Below, one piece after another: positions 17,196 to 25,860 of a DNA stretch of 64,000 nucleotides. The position numbers were made by a program, and so were the translations under genes. The notes below the pieces were generated by a model. The model searched no databases. It was not told the origin of the DNA and worked only from the letters and a program-made list of their open reading frames with translations. This stretch comes from JBFWRK01 sp050248955 (GTDB taxonomy: Bacteria; Actinomycetota; Acidimicrobiia; Acidimicrobiales; Ilumatobacteraceae), in NCBI GenBank assembly GCA_050248955.1, contig JBFWRK010000008.1, positions 62,001 through 126,000 of the forward strand, written 5' to 3'. How positions within the stretch are numbered: the stretch's first letter is position 1; every line of letters begins with the position of its first letter.

Positions 17196-17744
17196 ATGTC
17201 ACGCCCGTTCACGTCCGACGACGCCGACGATCTACGCCAGGCGGAGAAGGACGTGCGTGACGCGCTCGGTGACCTCCAGCTCGACTTCCACGCCCTGCTC
17301 GCCGTGTCCAACATCTTCCGCGCCGCCACCGCGGTGCGAAACCACATGGAGGGCAACGTCCTCGCGCAGGACCAGCTCTCGTGGACCGCGTTCGTGGTGC
17401 TGTTCGTGCTGCGCGTGTGGGGTCCGCAGGAATCGCATCAGCTGGCCGGCGAGGCGGGCATCACCGGCGGCACGTTGACCGGCGTGCTGAAGACGCTCGA
17501 GAAGAAAGGTCTCGCGCAGCGCAGCGAGCACGGCACGGACCGCCGGCGCGTGGTCGTGGCGGCGACCGCGAAGGGGCGCAAGGCCGTCGATCGGATCATG
17601 CCGCGGTTCAACGATCATGAAGCGATCGTCACGTCCGATCTCGGGGACGAGCAGCGCGACGAGCTCTCGCGGCTGCTCCGCACCGTCCTGCGCACCGTCG
17701 ACCGCATCGACGACCGCATCGACGACCGCATCGACGAGCGTTGA
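17196..17744 (+). CDS. MarR family transcriptional regulator
   Basis: 182-aa winged-helix dimeric regulator. The wHTH runs through LSWTAFVVLFVLRVWGPQESHQLAGEAGITGGTLTGVLKTLEKKGLAQRSEHGTDRRRVVVAATAKGRKAV, with recognition helix around GGTLTGVLKTLEKKG and wing SEHGTDRRRVVV. The long N-terminal helix region helps dimerisation. The extreme C-terminus has a tandem Arg-Ile-Asp-Asp repeat encoded by 12-bp units (17697-17741). It is the only regulator next to the first palindromic operator and is therefore the best candidate to bind all five copies. The ligand is probably the pathway substrate or a CoA/phenolic intermediate. Confidence 0.9.
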   Translation: MSRPFTSDDADDLRQAEKDVRDALGDLQLDFHALLAVSNIFRAATAVRNHMEGNVLAQDQLSWTAFVVLFVLRVWGPQESHQLAGEAGITGGTLTGVLKTLEKKGLAQRSEHGTDRRRVVVAATAKGRKAVDRIMPRFNDHEAIVTSDLGDEQRDELSRLLRTVLRTVDRIDDRIDDRIDER

Positions 17745-17787
17745 CGCCGGACGCCCGACGTCGGAGCGCGACGAGCGGACGCCTAGG

Positions 17788-17807
17788 ATCATTTGGGTCC
17801 AAACGAT
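17788..17807. promoter_or_regulatory. Predicted MarR operator, site 2
   Basis: Palindrome ATCATTTGGGTCCAAACGAT lies 17 bp upstream of the ring-cleavage dioxygenase ATG, just before the AGGAGG ribosome binding site (17811-17816). That position suits direct repression of the operon. Confidence 0.86.
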
Positions 17808-17824
17808 CATGAGGAGGTCGGACC

Positions 17825-18703
17825 ATGGGGGAGATCGTCGGAGCTGCACTGGTCTCGCACGTGCCACCGATCGTCATGCCGATCGAGACCCGCCGCGAGC
17901 TCAACGAGGGGGTCGACTTCACACTCGTCGACGGCCTGCACCGGTTGCGCGCGGAGTGCCTCGACCGCGTCCGGCCGGACACGATCGTCGTCTTCGACAC
18001 GCACTGGTTCACCACGTTCGAGCACGTCGTGTCGGCGCACGATCGGCGCACGGGCAAGTACACCTCGGACGAGCTCCCGCGGGGCATGGCGCAGGTGCCG
18101 TACGACTACCCGGGTGACCCTGAGCTGGCCGACGCGGTCGCCGCGCTCGCCGAGGAGCGGGAGGACACGTGGATCCATGCGACGCGCGATCCGTACATCT
18201 CGGTCCACTACCCGACGATCAACCTCCTGCCGTTCCTGCAGCGGGACGAGCGGTGGATGAGCGCCGGCGTGTGTCAGACGGCGGTGGTCGACGACTTCCT
18301 GCTGTTCGGCGCGTTGCTCGCCGAGGCGGTGGAGCAGCTCGACCGGCGGGTGGTGCTGCTCGCGAGCGGTGGACTCTCACATCGGTTCTGGCCGCTCCGT
18401 GAGCTGCGCGACCACGAGGCGGCCGGGCCGGAACACATCCGCACGGCCGAGGCGCGGGCGAGCGACGTGCAGCTGATCACCCGCCTCGAACGCGGCGACC
18501 ACGCTGCAGTGCTGGCAGGCTATGACGAGCTCCGGCGCCTCTCTCCGGAAGGGTTCTTCGCGCACTACCTGATGATGGTCGGCGCGATCGGCGGTGCGGA
18601 CTGCACCGCGCCGGGCACGAAGTTCAGCGAGTACGAATCCGCCGCCGGCACCGGTCAGGTGCACCTGTGGTTCGAGCGGCCCGAGGAAGGGTGGACACCA
18701 TGA
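17825..18703 (+). CDS. hpaD: Class III extradiol ring-cleavage dioxygenase, 3,4-dihydroxyphenylacetate 2,3-dioxygenase-like
   Basis: 292-aa LigB-superfamily enzyme that splits catechol rings with Fe(II) and O2. Residues expected at the iron site are His12 (SHVPP) and His60 (VFDTHWF). LASGGLSHRFW carries another conserved His. The stretch KYTSDELPRGMAQVPYDYPGDPELAD aligns by memory with E. coli HpaD/HpcB (YTSNELP...YNYEGNPELG). The most likely substrate is homoprotocatechuate or a related side-chain catechol. First gene of a four-gene operon with 4-bp overlaps, directly under operator site 2. No 5-carboxymethyl-2-hydroxymuconic semialdehyde dehydrogenase gene is in the window. Confidence 0.88.
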   Translation: MGEIVGAALVSHVPPIVMPIETRRELNEGVDFTLVDGLHRLRAECLDRVRPDTIVVFDTHWFTTFEHVVSAHDRRTGKYTSDELPRGMAQVPYDYPGDPELADAVAALAEEREDTWIHATRDPYISVHYPTINLLPFLQRDERWMSAGVCQTAVVDDFLLFGALLAEAVEQLDRRVVLLASGGLSHRFWPLRELRDHEAAGPEHIRTAEARASDVQLITRLERGDHAAVLAGYDELRRLSPEGFFAHYLMMVGAIGGADCTAPGTKFSEYESAAGTGQVHLWFERPEEGWTP

Positions 18704-19548
18704 TCCTGGCGAACGTCGGAGGTCGGGCATCGGTCATCGTCGACGGACGCGTCGTCGATGTGGAGCAGGCGAGCGGCGGAGCGCTCGGCAGCGACCCGAT
18801 GGTGCTCTGCGATCTCGCACACCACGACACGCTCCGGTCGTTGGCCGGCACCGATGCCTCGGCTTGGCCTGAGCTCGATCCTGCGCACCTCGGCCCGCCG
18901 GTCCCGCGCCCGCCGAAGGGCCTGGGCGTGGGGCTCAACTACCGCACGCACGCGCAGGAGTCGGGCCGTGAGCTGCCGACCGAGCCGCACCTGTTCGGTA
19001 AGACCGAGAACGTCGTGTGTGGCCCGTTCGACGACATCGTCGTGCCGGCAGGTCGGGACGAGGTCGACTACGAGGCCGAGCTCGTGATCGTGTTCGGTCG
19101 CACCTGCAAAGGTGCCACCGAGGCCGATGCGTGGTCGTACCTCGCCGGCGTCACGTGCGGTCAGGACGTGTCCGACCGCGGCGAGCAGTTCCGCCCGCCG
19201 ATCAAGCAGTTCACGATCGCCAAGTCCTACGACACGTTCGGGCCGATCGGGCCGTTCCTCCTCACCCCCGACTCGCTCCCCGACCGTGACGCGCTCGCCC
19301 TCGAAGGCCGGCTCAACGGCACCGTGATGCAGCAGGCGAACACAAACGATCTGATCTTCCCGGTCTCGGCGCTCGTGGTCTGGTTGTCGCGCTTCATGAC
19401 GTTCCGTCCGGGGGACCTCGTCTGGACGGGAACGCCGGGCGGCGTCGGAGAAGCCCGCTCGCCGCAGGTGTTCCTGCGCGACGGTGACGTCGTCGAGACC
19501 GAGATCGCCGGCATCGGAACGATGCGCAACCGGGTGGTCGTCAGGTGA
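18700..19548 (+). CDS. Fumarylacetoacetate hydrolase (FAH) family protein
   Basis: 282-aa enzyme of the FAH superfamily, which includes HpaG isomerase/decarboxylase and MhpD-like hydratases. The metal-binding core is visible in DYEAELVIVFGR and TCGQDVSDRG, and the C-terminal GDLVWTGTPGGVG is the family signature. PKGLGVGLNYRTHAQE marks the domain entry after a ~80-residue N-terminal domain. ATG 18700 overlaps the hpaD stop (ATGA). In this operon it probably processes the ring-fission product by decarboxylation, isomerisation or hydrolysis; the exact step is not decidable here. Confidence 0.9.
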   Translation: MILANVGGRASVIVDGRVVDVEQASGGALGSDPMVLCDLAHHDTLRSLAGTDASAWPELDPAHLGPPVPRPPKGLGVGLNYRTHAQESGRELPTEPHLFGKTENVVCGPFDDIVVPAGRDEVDYEAELVIVFGRTCKGATEADAWSYLAGVTCGQDVSDRGEQFRPPIKQFTIAKSYDTFGPIGPFLLTPDSLPDRDALALEGRLNGTVMQQANTNDLIFPVSALVVWLSRFMTFRPGDLVWTGTPGGVGEARSPQVFLRDGDVVETEIAGIGTMRNRVVVR

Positions 19549-19943
19549 AGGTCGTTGCCGGCGGCGATCGGTCGTCGCAGTACGGCGGGCGGTTCAGGGG
19601 CTCGGTCGAGCTCGAGATGCTCAACGCGACACCGACCGATGACGAGCCCGACACCGCGCTCGTCCACTTCCACGCCGGGGCGGTGTCGAACTGGCACGTC
19701 CACCCCGGCGGGCAGCAGCTCTTCGTCCATGCGGGCGTGGCCCGAGTGGGCACCGACGCCGACGGCGAGGTCGTGCTCGACCAGGGCGCGCTCGTCGTCT
19801 GTCCTGCCGGGGAGCGTCACTGGCACGGCGCCGCCGCCGGCAGCGATGCGACGCTGCTCGCCGTCACCTGGGGCACGACGCAGTGGGAGGACGAGGCGCC
19901 GGCCGAAGCCGCCGGTGGTCGCTCGGCCGAACCCGAGGCGTGA
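19545..19943 (+). CDS. Small cupin-domain protein
   Basis: 132-aa single cupin. Metal-binding motif 1 is SNWHVHPGGQQLFVHAG (two His and a Gln where Glu is more common) and motif 2 is CPAGERHWHGA (His). GTG 19545 overlaps the previous stop (GTGA). Such cupins in aromatic operons may be auxiliary dioxygenases, isomerases or product-binding proteins. The Ala/Glu-rich C-terminus is disordered. Reaction unknown, but co-transcription with ring-cleavage genes is certain from the overlaps. Confidence 0.85.
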   Translation: MKVVAGGDRSSQYGGRFRGSVELEMLNATPTDDEPDTALVHFHAGAVSNWHVHPGGQQLFVHAGVARVGTDADGEVVLDQGALVVCPAGERHWHGAAAGSDATLLAVTWGTTQWEDEAPAEAAGGRSAEPEA

Positions 19944-21271
19944 CGAGACCGTTCGACGTCGCCGTCGTCGGGCTCGGCCCGACCGGGGCGACGCTCGCCA
20001 ACCTGTGCGGGCGCCGCGGCCTGCGCACGGTGGTGTACGAGCAGTCGGCAGCGCCGTACCCGCTGCCGCGGGCCTGTCATCTCGACGCCGAGATCGCCCG
20101 GGTCTTCCAGGGCCTCGGCTTCGCCGACGAGCTCGCCGACGTGCTGACGGTCTCGGCGGGCATGGAGTACGTGGACGCCGCCGGACGACGGCTGTTCACC
20201 TACGAGGGGTTCGAACGCGAGCCGTTGCTCGGGTGGTACGAGGACTACGTCTTCGTCCAGCCCGAGATCGACATGATGCTGCGGCGCGGCATCGAGCGGT
20301 ACCCGTGCGTGGACGTCCGACTCGGGATGCCGGCGCCGCCGATCGTCGAGCTGCTCGCGGCGGCCACGTTCGTCGTCGCCGCCGACGGGGCCACGAGCGA
20401 CATCCGCCGGAGCCTCGGGATCGAGCTCGTCGATCTCGGGTTCGACGAGGACTGGCTCGTCATCGACGTGATGGTCGACGAGCTCGGGGAGCCGGCGCTG
20501 CCGACGATCATCCAGCAGGTGTGCGATCCCGACCGCGCGGCGACGTTCGTGCCGTCGCACGGTCGTCATCGCCGATGGGAGTTCCGCATCGAACCGGGCG
20601 AGGCACCGGACCCGTGGGCGCTGCTCGCCGGTTGGGGGATCGGACCGGATAGCGCCGAACTCGTGCGGGCGGTGCCGTATCGCTTCCACGCCGTCGTCGC
20701 CGACCGGTGGCGGGCAGGTCCCGACGATCGAGTGCTCCTCGCCGGTGATGCGGCGCACCAGATGCCGCCGTTCATGGGGCAGGGCATGTGCTCCGGGGTA
20801 CGCGACGCTGTGAACCTGGCGTGGAAGCTCGCGGAGGTCGTCGGCGGGGTGTCGTCGAGGTCGCTGCTCGACACGTACGAGGCGGAACGGCGGCCGCACA
20901 CGGAGGCCGTGATCCAACTGTCGGTCGACGCCGGCCGGCTCCTGCGCGACCTCACCGCGGCGGTCCGCGACGATCGACCGTTCACGATGCCCGACCCCGA
21001 CGCACCCGACGCTCGCAGGTGGTCGCGCCTGCCCGGACTCGACCTCGGCGGGCCGTTCCCGATCGGCCATCAACTGCCGCAACCGGACCGGCTCGACGAC
21101 CGGCTCGGCGACGGCTGGTCGGTCGTCTGCGACGAACGGGGACAGGTGCCGGCGCCGCCCGGGGTGACCGTGGTGGTCGAGCCGCGCGCGACGTTCGGTG
21201 AGCGCGCCGTGCTCGTGCGTCCCGACCGCTACATCGCCGCGGTCCTCGGCGAGGCCGGAATCGGACGCTGA
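19940..21271 (+). CDS. FAD-dependent aromatic monooxygenase (PHBH/MhpA-type)
   Basis: 443-aa class A flavoprotein hydroxylase. It has the Rossmann motif VVGLGPTGATLANLCGRRG near the start, the second FAD motif VLLAGDAAHQMPPFMGQGMCSG with following RDAVNLAWKL, and an intermediate VVAADGATSDIRRSLG matching the family DG motif. It resembles 3-(3-hydroxyphenyl)propionate hydroxylase MhpA but is about 100 residues shorter, lacking much of the C-terminal thioredoxin-like domain. GTG 19940 overlaps the cupin stop. It probably hydroxylates a phenol to the catechol used by the hpaD-like enzyme. Confidence 0.88.
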   Translation: MTRPFDVAVVGLGPTGATLANLCGRRGLRTVVYEQSAAPYPLPRACHLDAEIARVFQGLGFADELADVLTVSAGMEYVDAAGRRLFTYEGFEREPLLGWYEDYVFVQPEIDMMLRRGIERYPCVDVRLGMPAPPIVELLAAATFVVAADGATSDIRRSLGIELVDLGFDEDWLVIDVMVDELGEPALPTIIQQVCDPDRAATFVPSHGRHRRWEFRIEPGEAPDPWALLAGWGIGPDSAELVRAVPYRFHAVVADRWRAGPDDRVLLAGDAAHQMPPFMGQGMCSGVRDAVNLAWKLAEVVGGVSSRSLLDTYEAERRPHTEAVIQLSVDAGRLLRDLTAAVRDDRPFTMPDPDAPDARRWSRLPGLDLGGPFPIGHQLPQPDRLDDRLGDGWSVVCDERGQVPAPPGVTVVVEPRATFGERAVLVRPDRYIAAVLGEAGIGR

Positions 21272-21307
21272 AGTCGCTGCAGTCGCTGCAGTCGCTGCAG
21301 TCGCTGG
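21272..21307. repeat. 9-bp tandem repeat, four units
   Basis: AGTCGCTGC is repeated four times directly after the FAD monooxygenase stop codon; the last unit differs by one base. Confidence 0.9.
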
Positions 21308-21334
21308 ACGAGCCGGTACCGCCGACGCTGAGCG

Positions 21335-21459
21335 CCGGTCTTCTCTGCTCCAATCCGTCACCTCCCGGCGTCTCCGCTCCGTGCCGGACGGGATGCGTCC
21401 GGCACGGAGCGGAGAACGGGGTGGGGGGACCTCACGCAGGGTTGAGCGCGGCGACGGGG
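21335..21459. repeat. Direct repeat copy A bounding ABC/two-component module
   Basis: About 125 bp with high identity to 27237-27359, same orientation. It starts TCTTCTCTGCTC, contains a large palindrome, and runs into the last codons of the ABC permease gene (ending GCGACGGGG). Confidence 0.9.
21371..21415. terminator. Perfect 19-bp hairpin between convergent genes
   Basis: The arm 21371-21389 is matched exactly by 21397-21415 around a 7-nt loop GGGATGC. It sits between the FAD monooxygenase (+) and the permease (-), so it can terminate both. It is also the core of the dispersed repeat. Confidence 0.8.
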
Positions 21460-22631
21460 TCGAGGCGGGCGGCCCTGGCGGCTGGAGCGAGCCCGGCGAG
21501 CAGGCCGACCACCACGGCGACCGCGACGCCTCCGGCCAGCGCGAGCGGCGGCAGGTCGACGGGCCACTCCTTGCTCCGGGCGTAGACGGCGGTGATCGCC
21601 GCGCCCAGCAGCACGCCGACCGCGCCCCCGGTCGCCGAGTGCACGAGCGCTTCGAGCAGGAACTGCGAGCCGACGTGCCGGCGTGTCGCGCCGAGCGCCC
21701 GTCGCAGGCCGATCTCGGATCGTCGCTCGAGTACGGACACCACCATGACGTTCGCGATCCCGACGCCGCCGACCACGAGCGCCACCCCGCCGAGTGCGAG
21801 GAGCAGCGTCGTCAAGCCGCGATCCGCGACCGCCCGTGCCTCGAGTGCATCCGATGGCCGCTCGACCGTGACCTCTTCCGAGGCGCCAGGCTTGACCGTC
21901 GCAGGGATCACCTCGCGCACGGCGTCCACGGCCTCCGGCACGGTCCGCACGTAGACGATGTGCGGCGATCGGCTCGTGTCGAACAGCGCCTCGGCGATGT
22001 CCGCGCCGATCAACGCGTTCCGGTCGAGCGACGGTACGAGCTCGACCGGATCGAGGATGCCGACGACCGCGAACCGGTGCCCACCGATGTCCACCACGGC
22101 GGGGAGGTCGGCGGCGTCGATCCCGAGGCGGTCGGCAGCCTTCGCGCCGAGCACCGTGACCGGGAGCCGGATGTCGCCGTCACGGAGGAAGTGGCCCGCC
22201 GCGACGCTCGCCCTGAGCACCTCGAGCAGGTCCGGTGCCGCAGTCGACACACCCAGGCCGCCGGTCTCCTCCAGGGGGATCTGGTCACTGCGCCGCACGG
22301 AGGCGGCGACCGCAGTGGTGCCGGTGGCGCTCTCCACCGGTCCGATGCGCTCGGCCATCGCCGCTGACTCCTCGGGGAGCTCGGTCGCTTCGCCGAACAC
22401 CGATTGACCGGCGCGGGCCTCGAGCAAACCGGTGCCGAGCCGGTCGATGCGGGCGAGCAGCTCTGCTCGGCTCGACGCAGTGATGCCGGCAACGGCGACG
22501 ACTGCAGCGACACCGATCGCAACGCCGAGCGCGGTGAGGAGCGAGCGGAGTCGGCGAGTGCGCCAACCGATCACGCCCGCTCGCAGCGCGTCGATCGCGC
22601 GGAGCCGGCTCCGTGGTTCGATCCCGCTCAT
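21432..22631 (-). CDS. MacB/FtsX-type ABC transporter permease
   Basis: 399-aa permease with one N-terminal helix (LRSLLTALGVAIGVAAVVAVAG, about 28-49), a large extracytoplasmic MacB periplasmic-core domain (residues ~55-275) and three C-terminal helices. VLERRSEIGLRRALGATRRHVGSQFLLEA is the FtsX-domain signature loop. It ends in the usual ...DPVAALNPA. Starts at ATG 22631, overlapping the ATPase stop. Works with the ATPase and the adaptor as an export or mechanotransmission system. The last codons fall in direct repeat copy A. Confidence 0.93.
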   Translation of the reverse strand: MSGIEPRSRLRAIDALRAGVIGWRTRRLRSLLTALGVAIGVAAVVAVAGITASSRAELLARIDRLGTGLLEARAGQSVFGEATELPEESAAMAERIGPVESATGTTAVAASVRRSDQIPLEETGGLGVSTAAPDLLEVLRASVAAGHFLRDGDIRLPVTVLGAKAADRLGIDAADLPAVVDIGGHRFAVVGILDPVELVPSLDRNALIGADIAEALFDTSRSPHIVYVRTVPEAVDAVREVIPATVKPGASEEVTVERPSDALEARAVADRGLTTLLLALGGVALVVGGVGIANVMVVSVLERRSEIGLRRALGATRRHVGSQFLLEALVHSATGGAVGVLLGAAITAVYARSKEWPVDLPPLALAGGVAVAVVVGLLAGLAPAARAARLDPVAALNPA

Positions 22632-23347
22632 CGTTCCTGCTGGCCGCTCTCGGCCGCTCGGGTGGTGTCGGCGACCACCCGGCCGTCGTGGAGCTGCACC
22701 CGCCGGTCGAGCGTCGCCGCGAGGTCGCGGTCGTGCGTGATGATCACGATCGTCACACCATCGGCGTGCAGGCTCCGGAGGAGGTCGATGATGCCGGCGC
22801 CGGTCGTGGAGTCCAGGTTCCCGGTCGGCTCGTCGGCGAGGAGGATGGCCGGCTCGCCGACGAGCCCTCGTGCGATCGCGACGCGCTGACGCTCGCCACC
22901 CGACAGCTGCGACGGGCGATGGTCGAGGCGATGCGCGAGGCCGACACGTTCGAGGGCTCGCCGGGCGAGCGCGTGCCGGTGCCGGGCTCGCTCCCCGCGG
23001 TAGAGGCGGCCGGTGGCGACGTTGTCGAGGGCGCTCATCCCGTCGATCAGGTGGAACTGCTGGAAGACGAAGCCGATCCGCTGACCGCGCAGCCCGGCGA
23101 GCCGGCGGTCGCTCCGACCGGCGATGTCGACGCCGTCGATGCGCACGACCCCGGACGTCGGGCGGTCGAGCGCGCCCATCAGGTGCAGCAGCGTGCTCTT
23201 GCCGGATCCGGACGGCCCGACGATGCCGACCAGCTCACCGGCATGGATCGTGACGTCGACGTCGTCGAGCGCCACGACAGGAGGGGCGCCGGGATAGTGC
23301 CGCGAGGCGCCAGTGATCTCGATGACGGGAGGCGTCGCGACCATCAT
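22628..23347 (-). CDS. ABC transporter ATP-binding protein, MacB/LolD type
   Basis: 239-aa ATPase. Walker A GPSGSGKST, Q-loop FVFQQFHLIDGM, signature LSGGERQRVAIARGL, Walker B ILLADEPTGNLD and H-loop IITHD are all present and intact. The GNLD after Walker B marks the MacB/LolD/FtsE class. ATG 23347 overlaps the adaptor stop by 4 bp. It energises the adjacent permease. Confidence 0.95.
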   Translation of the reverse strand: MMVATPPVIEITGASRHYPGAPPVVALDDVDVTIHAGELVGIVGPSGSGKSTLLHLMGALDRPTSGVVRIDGVDIAGRSDRRLAGLRGQRIGFVFQQFHLIDGMSALDNVATGRLYRGERARHRHALARRALERVGLAHRLDHRPSQLSGGERQRVAIARGLVGEPAILLADEPTGNLDSTTGAGIIDLLRSLHADGVTIVIITHDRDLAATLDRRVQLHDGRVVADTTRAAESGQQER

Positions 23348-24402
23348 GCCGCCGTCACCACCGTATCGCCCTCGGCGATCTCGCCCCGCACCTCGACGAT
23401 GCCGTCGACGATGACGCCCAGCTCCACGGGGACGAGTGCCGTGGTGTTGCCGGCGCCGACCCGCTCGAGCGCATATCCGCCTTCGGCGAGGGCGACGAGC
23501 GCAGCGACCGGTACGGCGAGCACGTCGCGTGCCGCGTCCTTCTCGACGAGCACCTTGACCGGCGCCTCGTCGAAGAGCTCGGAGGTGGACTCCAGCTCGA
23601 CGACCACGAGCACGCTCGGGTCGCTTCCGCCATCGCCGGCATGCGCGACGCGCCCGACCTCGCTCACCCGACCCGGTGCCGTCGTGTCGTCCGGTAGGCG
23701 CACGGTCACGGCATCACCGGTCGCGAGCAACGTCAGTCGATCGGTCGCGACGTCGAGTCGGACGTCCTGTGCCGTCGCCGTTGCCTTCAGCACGGAGCCG
23801 GCGCTCTCCCGACCGAGTGGTGCGACGTGTTCGGCGACGCGTACCGGTCCCGGCCAGACCACGATGTCGCCCAGCTCCACCCGTCCGGTCTGCTTGATCC
23901 CGAGCGCCTCTTGCCAGCGGCGCACGGCGCTGGCCGTCGCGCTCCCGAACTCGGGGTCGCCGACGTCGGCGAGGTCGAGATGCCCGGCTTCGACGAGGAA
24001 GGTCTCGAGCTGGCCGACGTCGGTGCCCTCGATCCCCGCGGACAGGGCGCGGTAGGCGGGGAGCTCGCCGCGCACCAGCACGACCGGTCGATCATCGGTG
24101 CGCCACAGCACCGCGCCCGGTTGGACGATCGAGCCGAGTGGTGCGATCCACGTGACCGTGCCGGCGCGTTGCGCAGGGAGCTCGACGGCGTCGCCGTAGC
24201 CGAGCCGCCCGCTGAGCTCCTCCTCGATCACGAGGTCGAGTCGCTCGATCATCGTCGTCCGCGGTGGCGGCGGAGCGGTGCTCTGCACGGCAGCGTCCTC
24301 GGTCCGGGAGACGGCCCGCAGTGCAGTGCTGCCGCCGATCGCGGCGACCGCTGATCCGGCGAGCACGCCCAGCACCGTGCGGCGTCCGATCTGGGCGGTC
24401 AC
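23344..24402 (-). CDS. Efflux adaptor protein with peptidoglycan-binding-like domain
   Basis: 352-aa MacA/HlyD-like adaptor. An N-terminal membrane or Tat-like segment (RRTVLGVLAGSAVAAIGG) is followed by a biotinyl-lipoyl-like region (GTVTWIAPLGSIVQPGAVLWRTDDRPVV). A peptidoglycan-binding-1-like helical domain (VGQLETFLVEAGHLD...ASAVRRWQEALGIKQTG) replaces the usual coiled-coil hairpin, and a beta-barrel region ends in a C-terminal knob. This domain swap is common in actinobacterial MacA-like proteins. I chose GTG 24402, which overlaps the lipoprotein stop (GTGA). The longer ORF start is upstream inside that gene. Confidence 0.87.
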   Translation of the reverse strand: MTAQIGRRTVLGVLAGSAVAAIGGSTALRAVSRTEDAAVQSTAPPPPRTTMIERLDLVIEEELSGRLGYGDAVELPAQRAGTVTWIAPLGSIVQPGAVLWRTDDRPVVLVRGELPAYRALSAGIEGTDVGQLETFLVEAGHLDLADVGDPEFGSATASAVRRWQEALGIKQTGRVELGDIVVWPGPVRVAEHVAPLGRESAGSVLKATATAQDVRLDVATDRLTLLATGDAVTVRLPDDTTAPGRVSEVGRVAHAGDGGSDPSVLVVVELESTSELFDEAPVKVLVEKDAARDVLAVPVAALVALAEGGYALERVGAGNTTALVPVELGVIVDGIVEVRGEIAEGDTVVTAA

Positions 24403-25058
24403 GGCTCCTCGCCCTCGCCCTCGCCCGAACTCGCGACCGGCGCGCCGCTCTCGACCGAGATCGCGAACGGCACTCCGGCGCCGAGCTCGTCCTGGCACGC
24501 TTCTTGTGCTTCCCGCATCTCGTCGGGGTCCGCGTCCGACTCAGCGCCACCCGTGATCTCGACCGTGACACCGTCACCGCTGAACACCGGATCGGGCATG
24601 TCGACGCCGTGCTCCCGCATGCACTGCGAGAACTCCAGCATCTGCTCCTGCATGCGCTCGACTTCTTCGGGGTCCGGTGGCTCGAAGCTGCCGACGGCGT
24701 CCTCCATCAACGGTTCGCAGGCCTCCTGGGCGGCCGCCATCTCGTCGCGATCGATGTCGTCGCCGACCTCGATCATGACGCCGCCACCCTGACCGCCGGC
24801 CGTCTGCGGGTCGGGCACGTCGATGCCGTGCTCCCGCATGCAGCGGGCGAAGGCGACCATCGCGTCCTCCGGGTCGATGGTCGTCTCCGCGGCGTCGCCG
24901 TCGCTCGTGTCGCCGGCCGCGTCGGTCGCGTCGGTCGCGTCGGGCGCGTCGGTACCGAGCGACGCGACGTCGTCGACCGCGCTGGGGGAGCCGCCGCAGG
25001 AGGCGGCGAGGCATGAGAGGGCGGCGAGCGCCACGGGGAGCAGGAGTCTTCTGTGCAC
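24399..25058 (-). CDS. Lipoprotein with duplicated Cys-Met-Arg-Glu-His motif
   Basis: 219-aa lipoprotein. It has signal peptide and lipobox LAASC, an acidic Asp/Ala/Thr linker, then two homologous halves. Each contains a CMREHG(I/V)D(V/M)PDP motif (FARCMREHGIDVPDP and FSQCMREHGVDMPDP) followed by an AxxxCxx segment, so each half probably has a disulphide. This family is often seen beside actinobacterial MacAB-like exporters and their two-component systems. GTG 25058 was chosen because it starts a proper signal peptide. It may be the sensor or cargo-binding part of the exporter. Confidence 0.8.
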   Translation of the reverse strand: MHRRLLLPVALAALSCLAASCGGSPSAVDDVASLGTDAPDATDATDAAGDTSDGDAAETTIDPEDAMVAFARCMREHGIDVPDPQTAGGQGGGVMIEVGDDIDRDEMAAAQEACEPLMEDAVGSFEPPDPEEVERMQEQMLEFSQCMREHGVDMPDPVFSGDGVTVEITGGAESDADPDEMREAQEACQDELGAGVPFAISVESGAPVASSGEGEGEEP

Positions 25059-25173
25059 CTTCGTCGTCCTCCGTCGGTTCGAGGTTCCGACGTACCGTGC
25101 CGATCCGGGCCTTGGAACCGGCTGAGAGCAGCTGTGAGCGGTTCTCAGGTCCCGCGTCGAAGAACGCTCGTCC

Positions 25174-25860
25174 GTGCCGCACAATGTCGTCGTGCGCGTG
25201 CTCGTGGTCGACGACGAGGTTCGCCTCGCCGAGGCAGTGCGACGTGGGTTGGTCGCCGAGGGCTACAGCGTCGACGTGAGCCATGACGGCCTCGACGGGC
25301 TGTGGAAGGCACGCGAAGGCTCGTTCGACACGATCGTGCTCGATCTGTTGCTCCCCGGCATGAACGGTTACCAGGTCTGCGACACGCTGCGCGCCGAAGG
25401 CGACCAGACCCCGATCCTGATCCTCACCGCCAAGCAGGGCGAGTACGACGAGGCCGAAGCGCTCGACACCGGCGCCGACGACTACCTGTCGAAGCCGTTC
25501 TCGTTCGTGGTGCTCCTGGCGCGGCTGCGGGCGCTCGCGCGACGGGCGACGGCATCGCCGACCGGCCGCTCGGTGACGGTGACGTCCGGCCTGCGGGTCG
25601 ACGGGCGGACGAGGAGCTGCTTCGTCGACGGCGAGCTCGTCTCGCTCAGCCGCCGTGAGTTCGACCTGCTGGAACGGCTCGTGCGCGACCCGGGAACGGT
25701 GGTCGCCAAGGACGAGCTGCTCGATGGTGTGTGGGGGGCCGAAGAGGCCCGCGATCCGAACATCGTGGAGGTCTACGTGAGCTATCTCCGCCGCAAGCTC
25801 GGCCGGGAGCGCATCGAGACGGTGCGCGGCATCGGCTACCGGGTGGTCGACGATGGTTGA
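25174..25860 (+). CDS. OmpR/PhoB family response regulator
   Basis: 228-aa regulator. The receiver domain has the phospho-acceptor Asp in FDTIVLDLLLPGMNG, the Thr in ILTAK and the Lys in YLSKPF. The OmpR winged helix runs SLSRREFDLLERLVRDPGTVVAKDELLDGVWG...VEVYVSYLRRKLG...RGIGYRVVD. The start could be GTG 25174 or GTG 25192. It is divergent from the lipoprotein/exporter genes and overlaps the kinase gene by 8 bp, so it probably controls the exporter. Confidence 0.94.
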   Translation: MPHNVVVRVLVVDDEVRLAEAVRRGLVAEGYSVDVSHDGLDGLWKAREGSFDTIVLDLLLPGMNGYQVCDTLRAEGDQTPILILTAKQGEYDEAEALDTGADDYLSKPFSFVVLLARLRALARRATASPTGRSVTVTSGLRVDGRTRSCFVDGELVSLSRREFDLLERLVRDPGTVVAKDELLDGVWGAEEARDPNIVEVYVSYLRRKLGRERIETVRGIGYRVVDDG

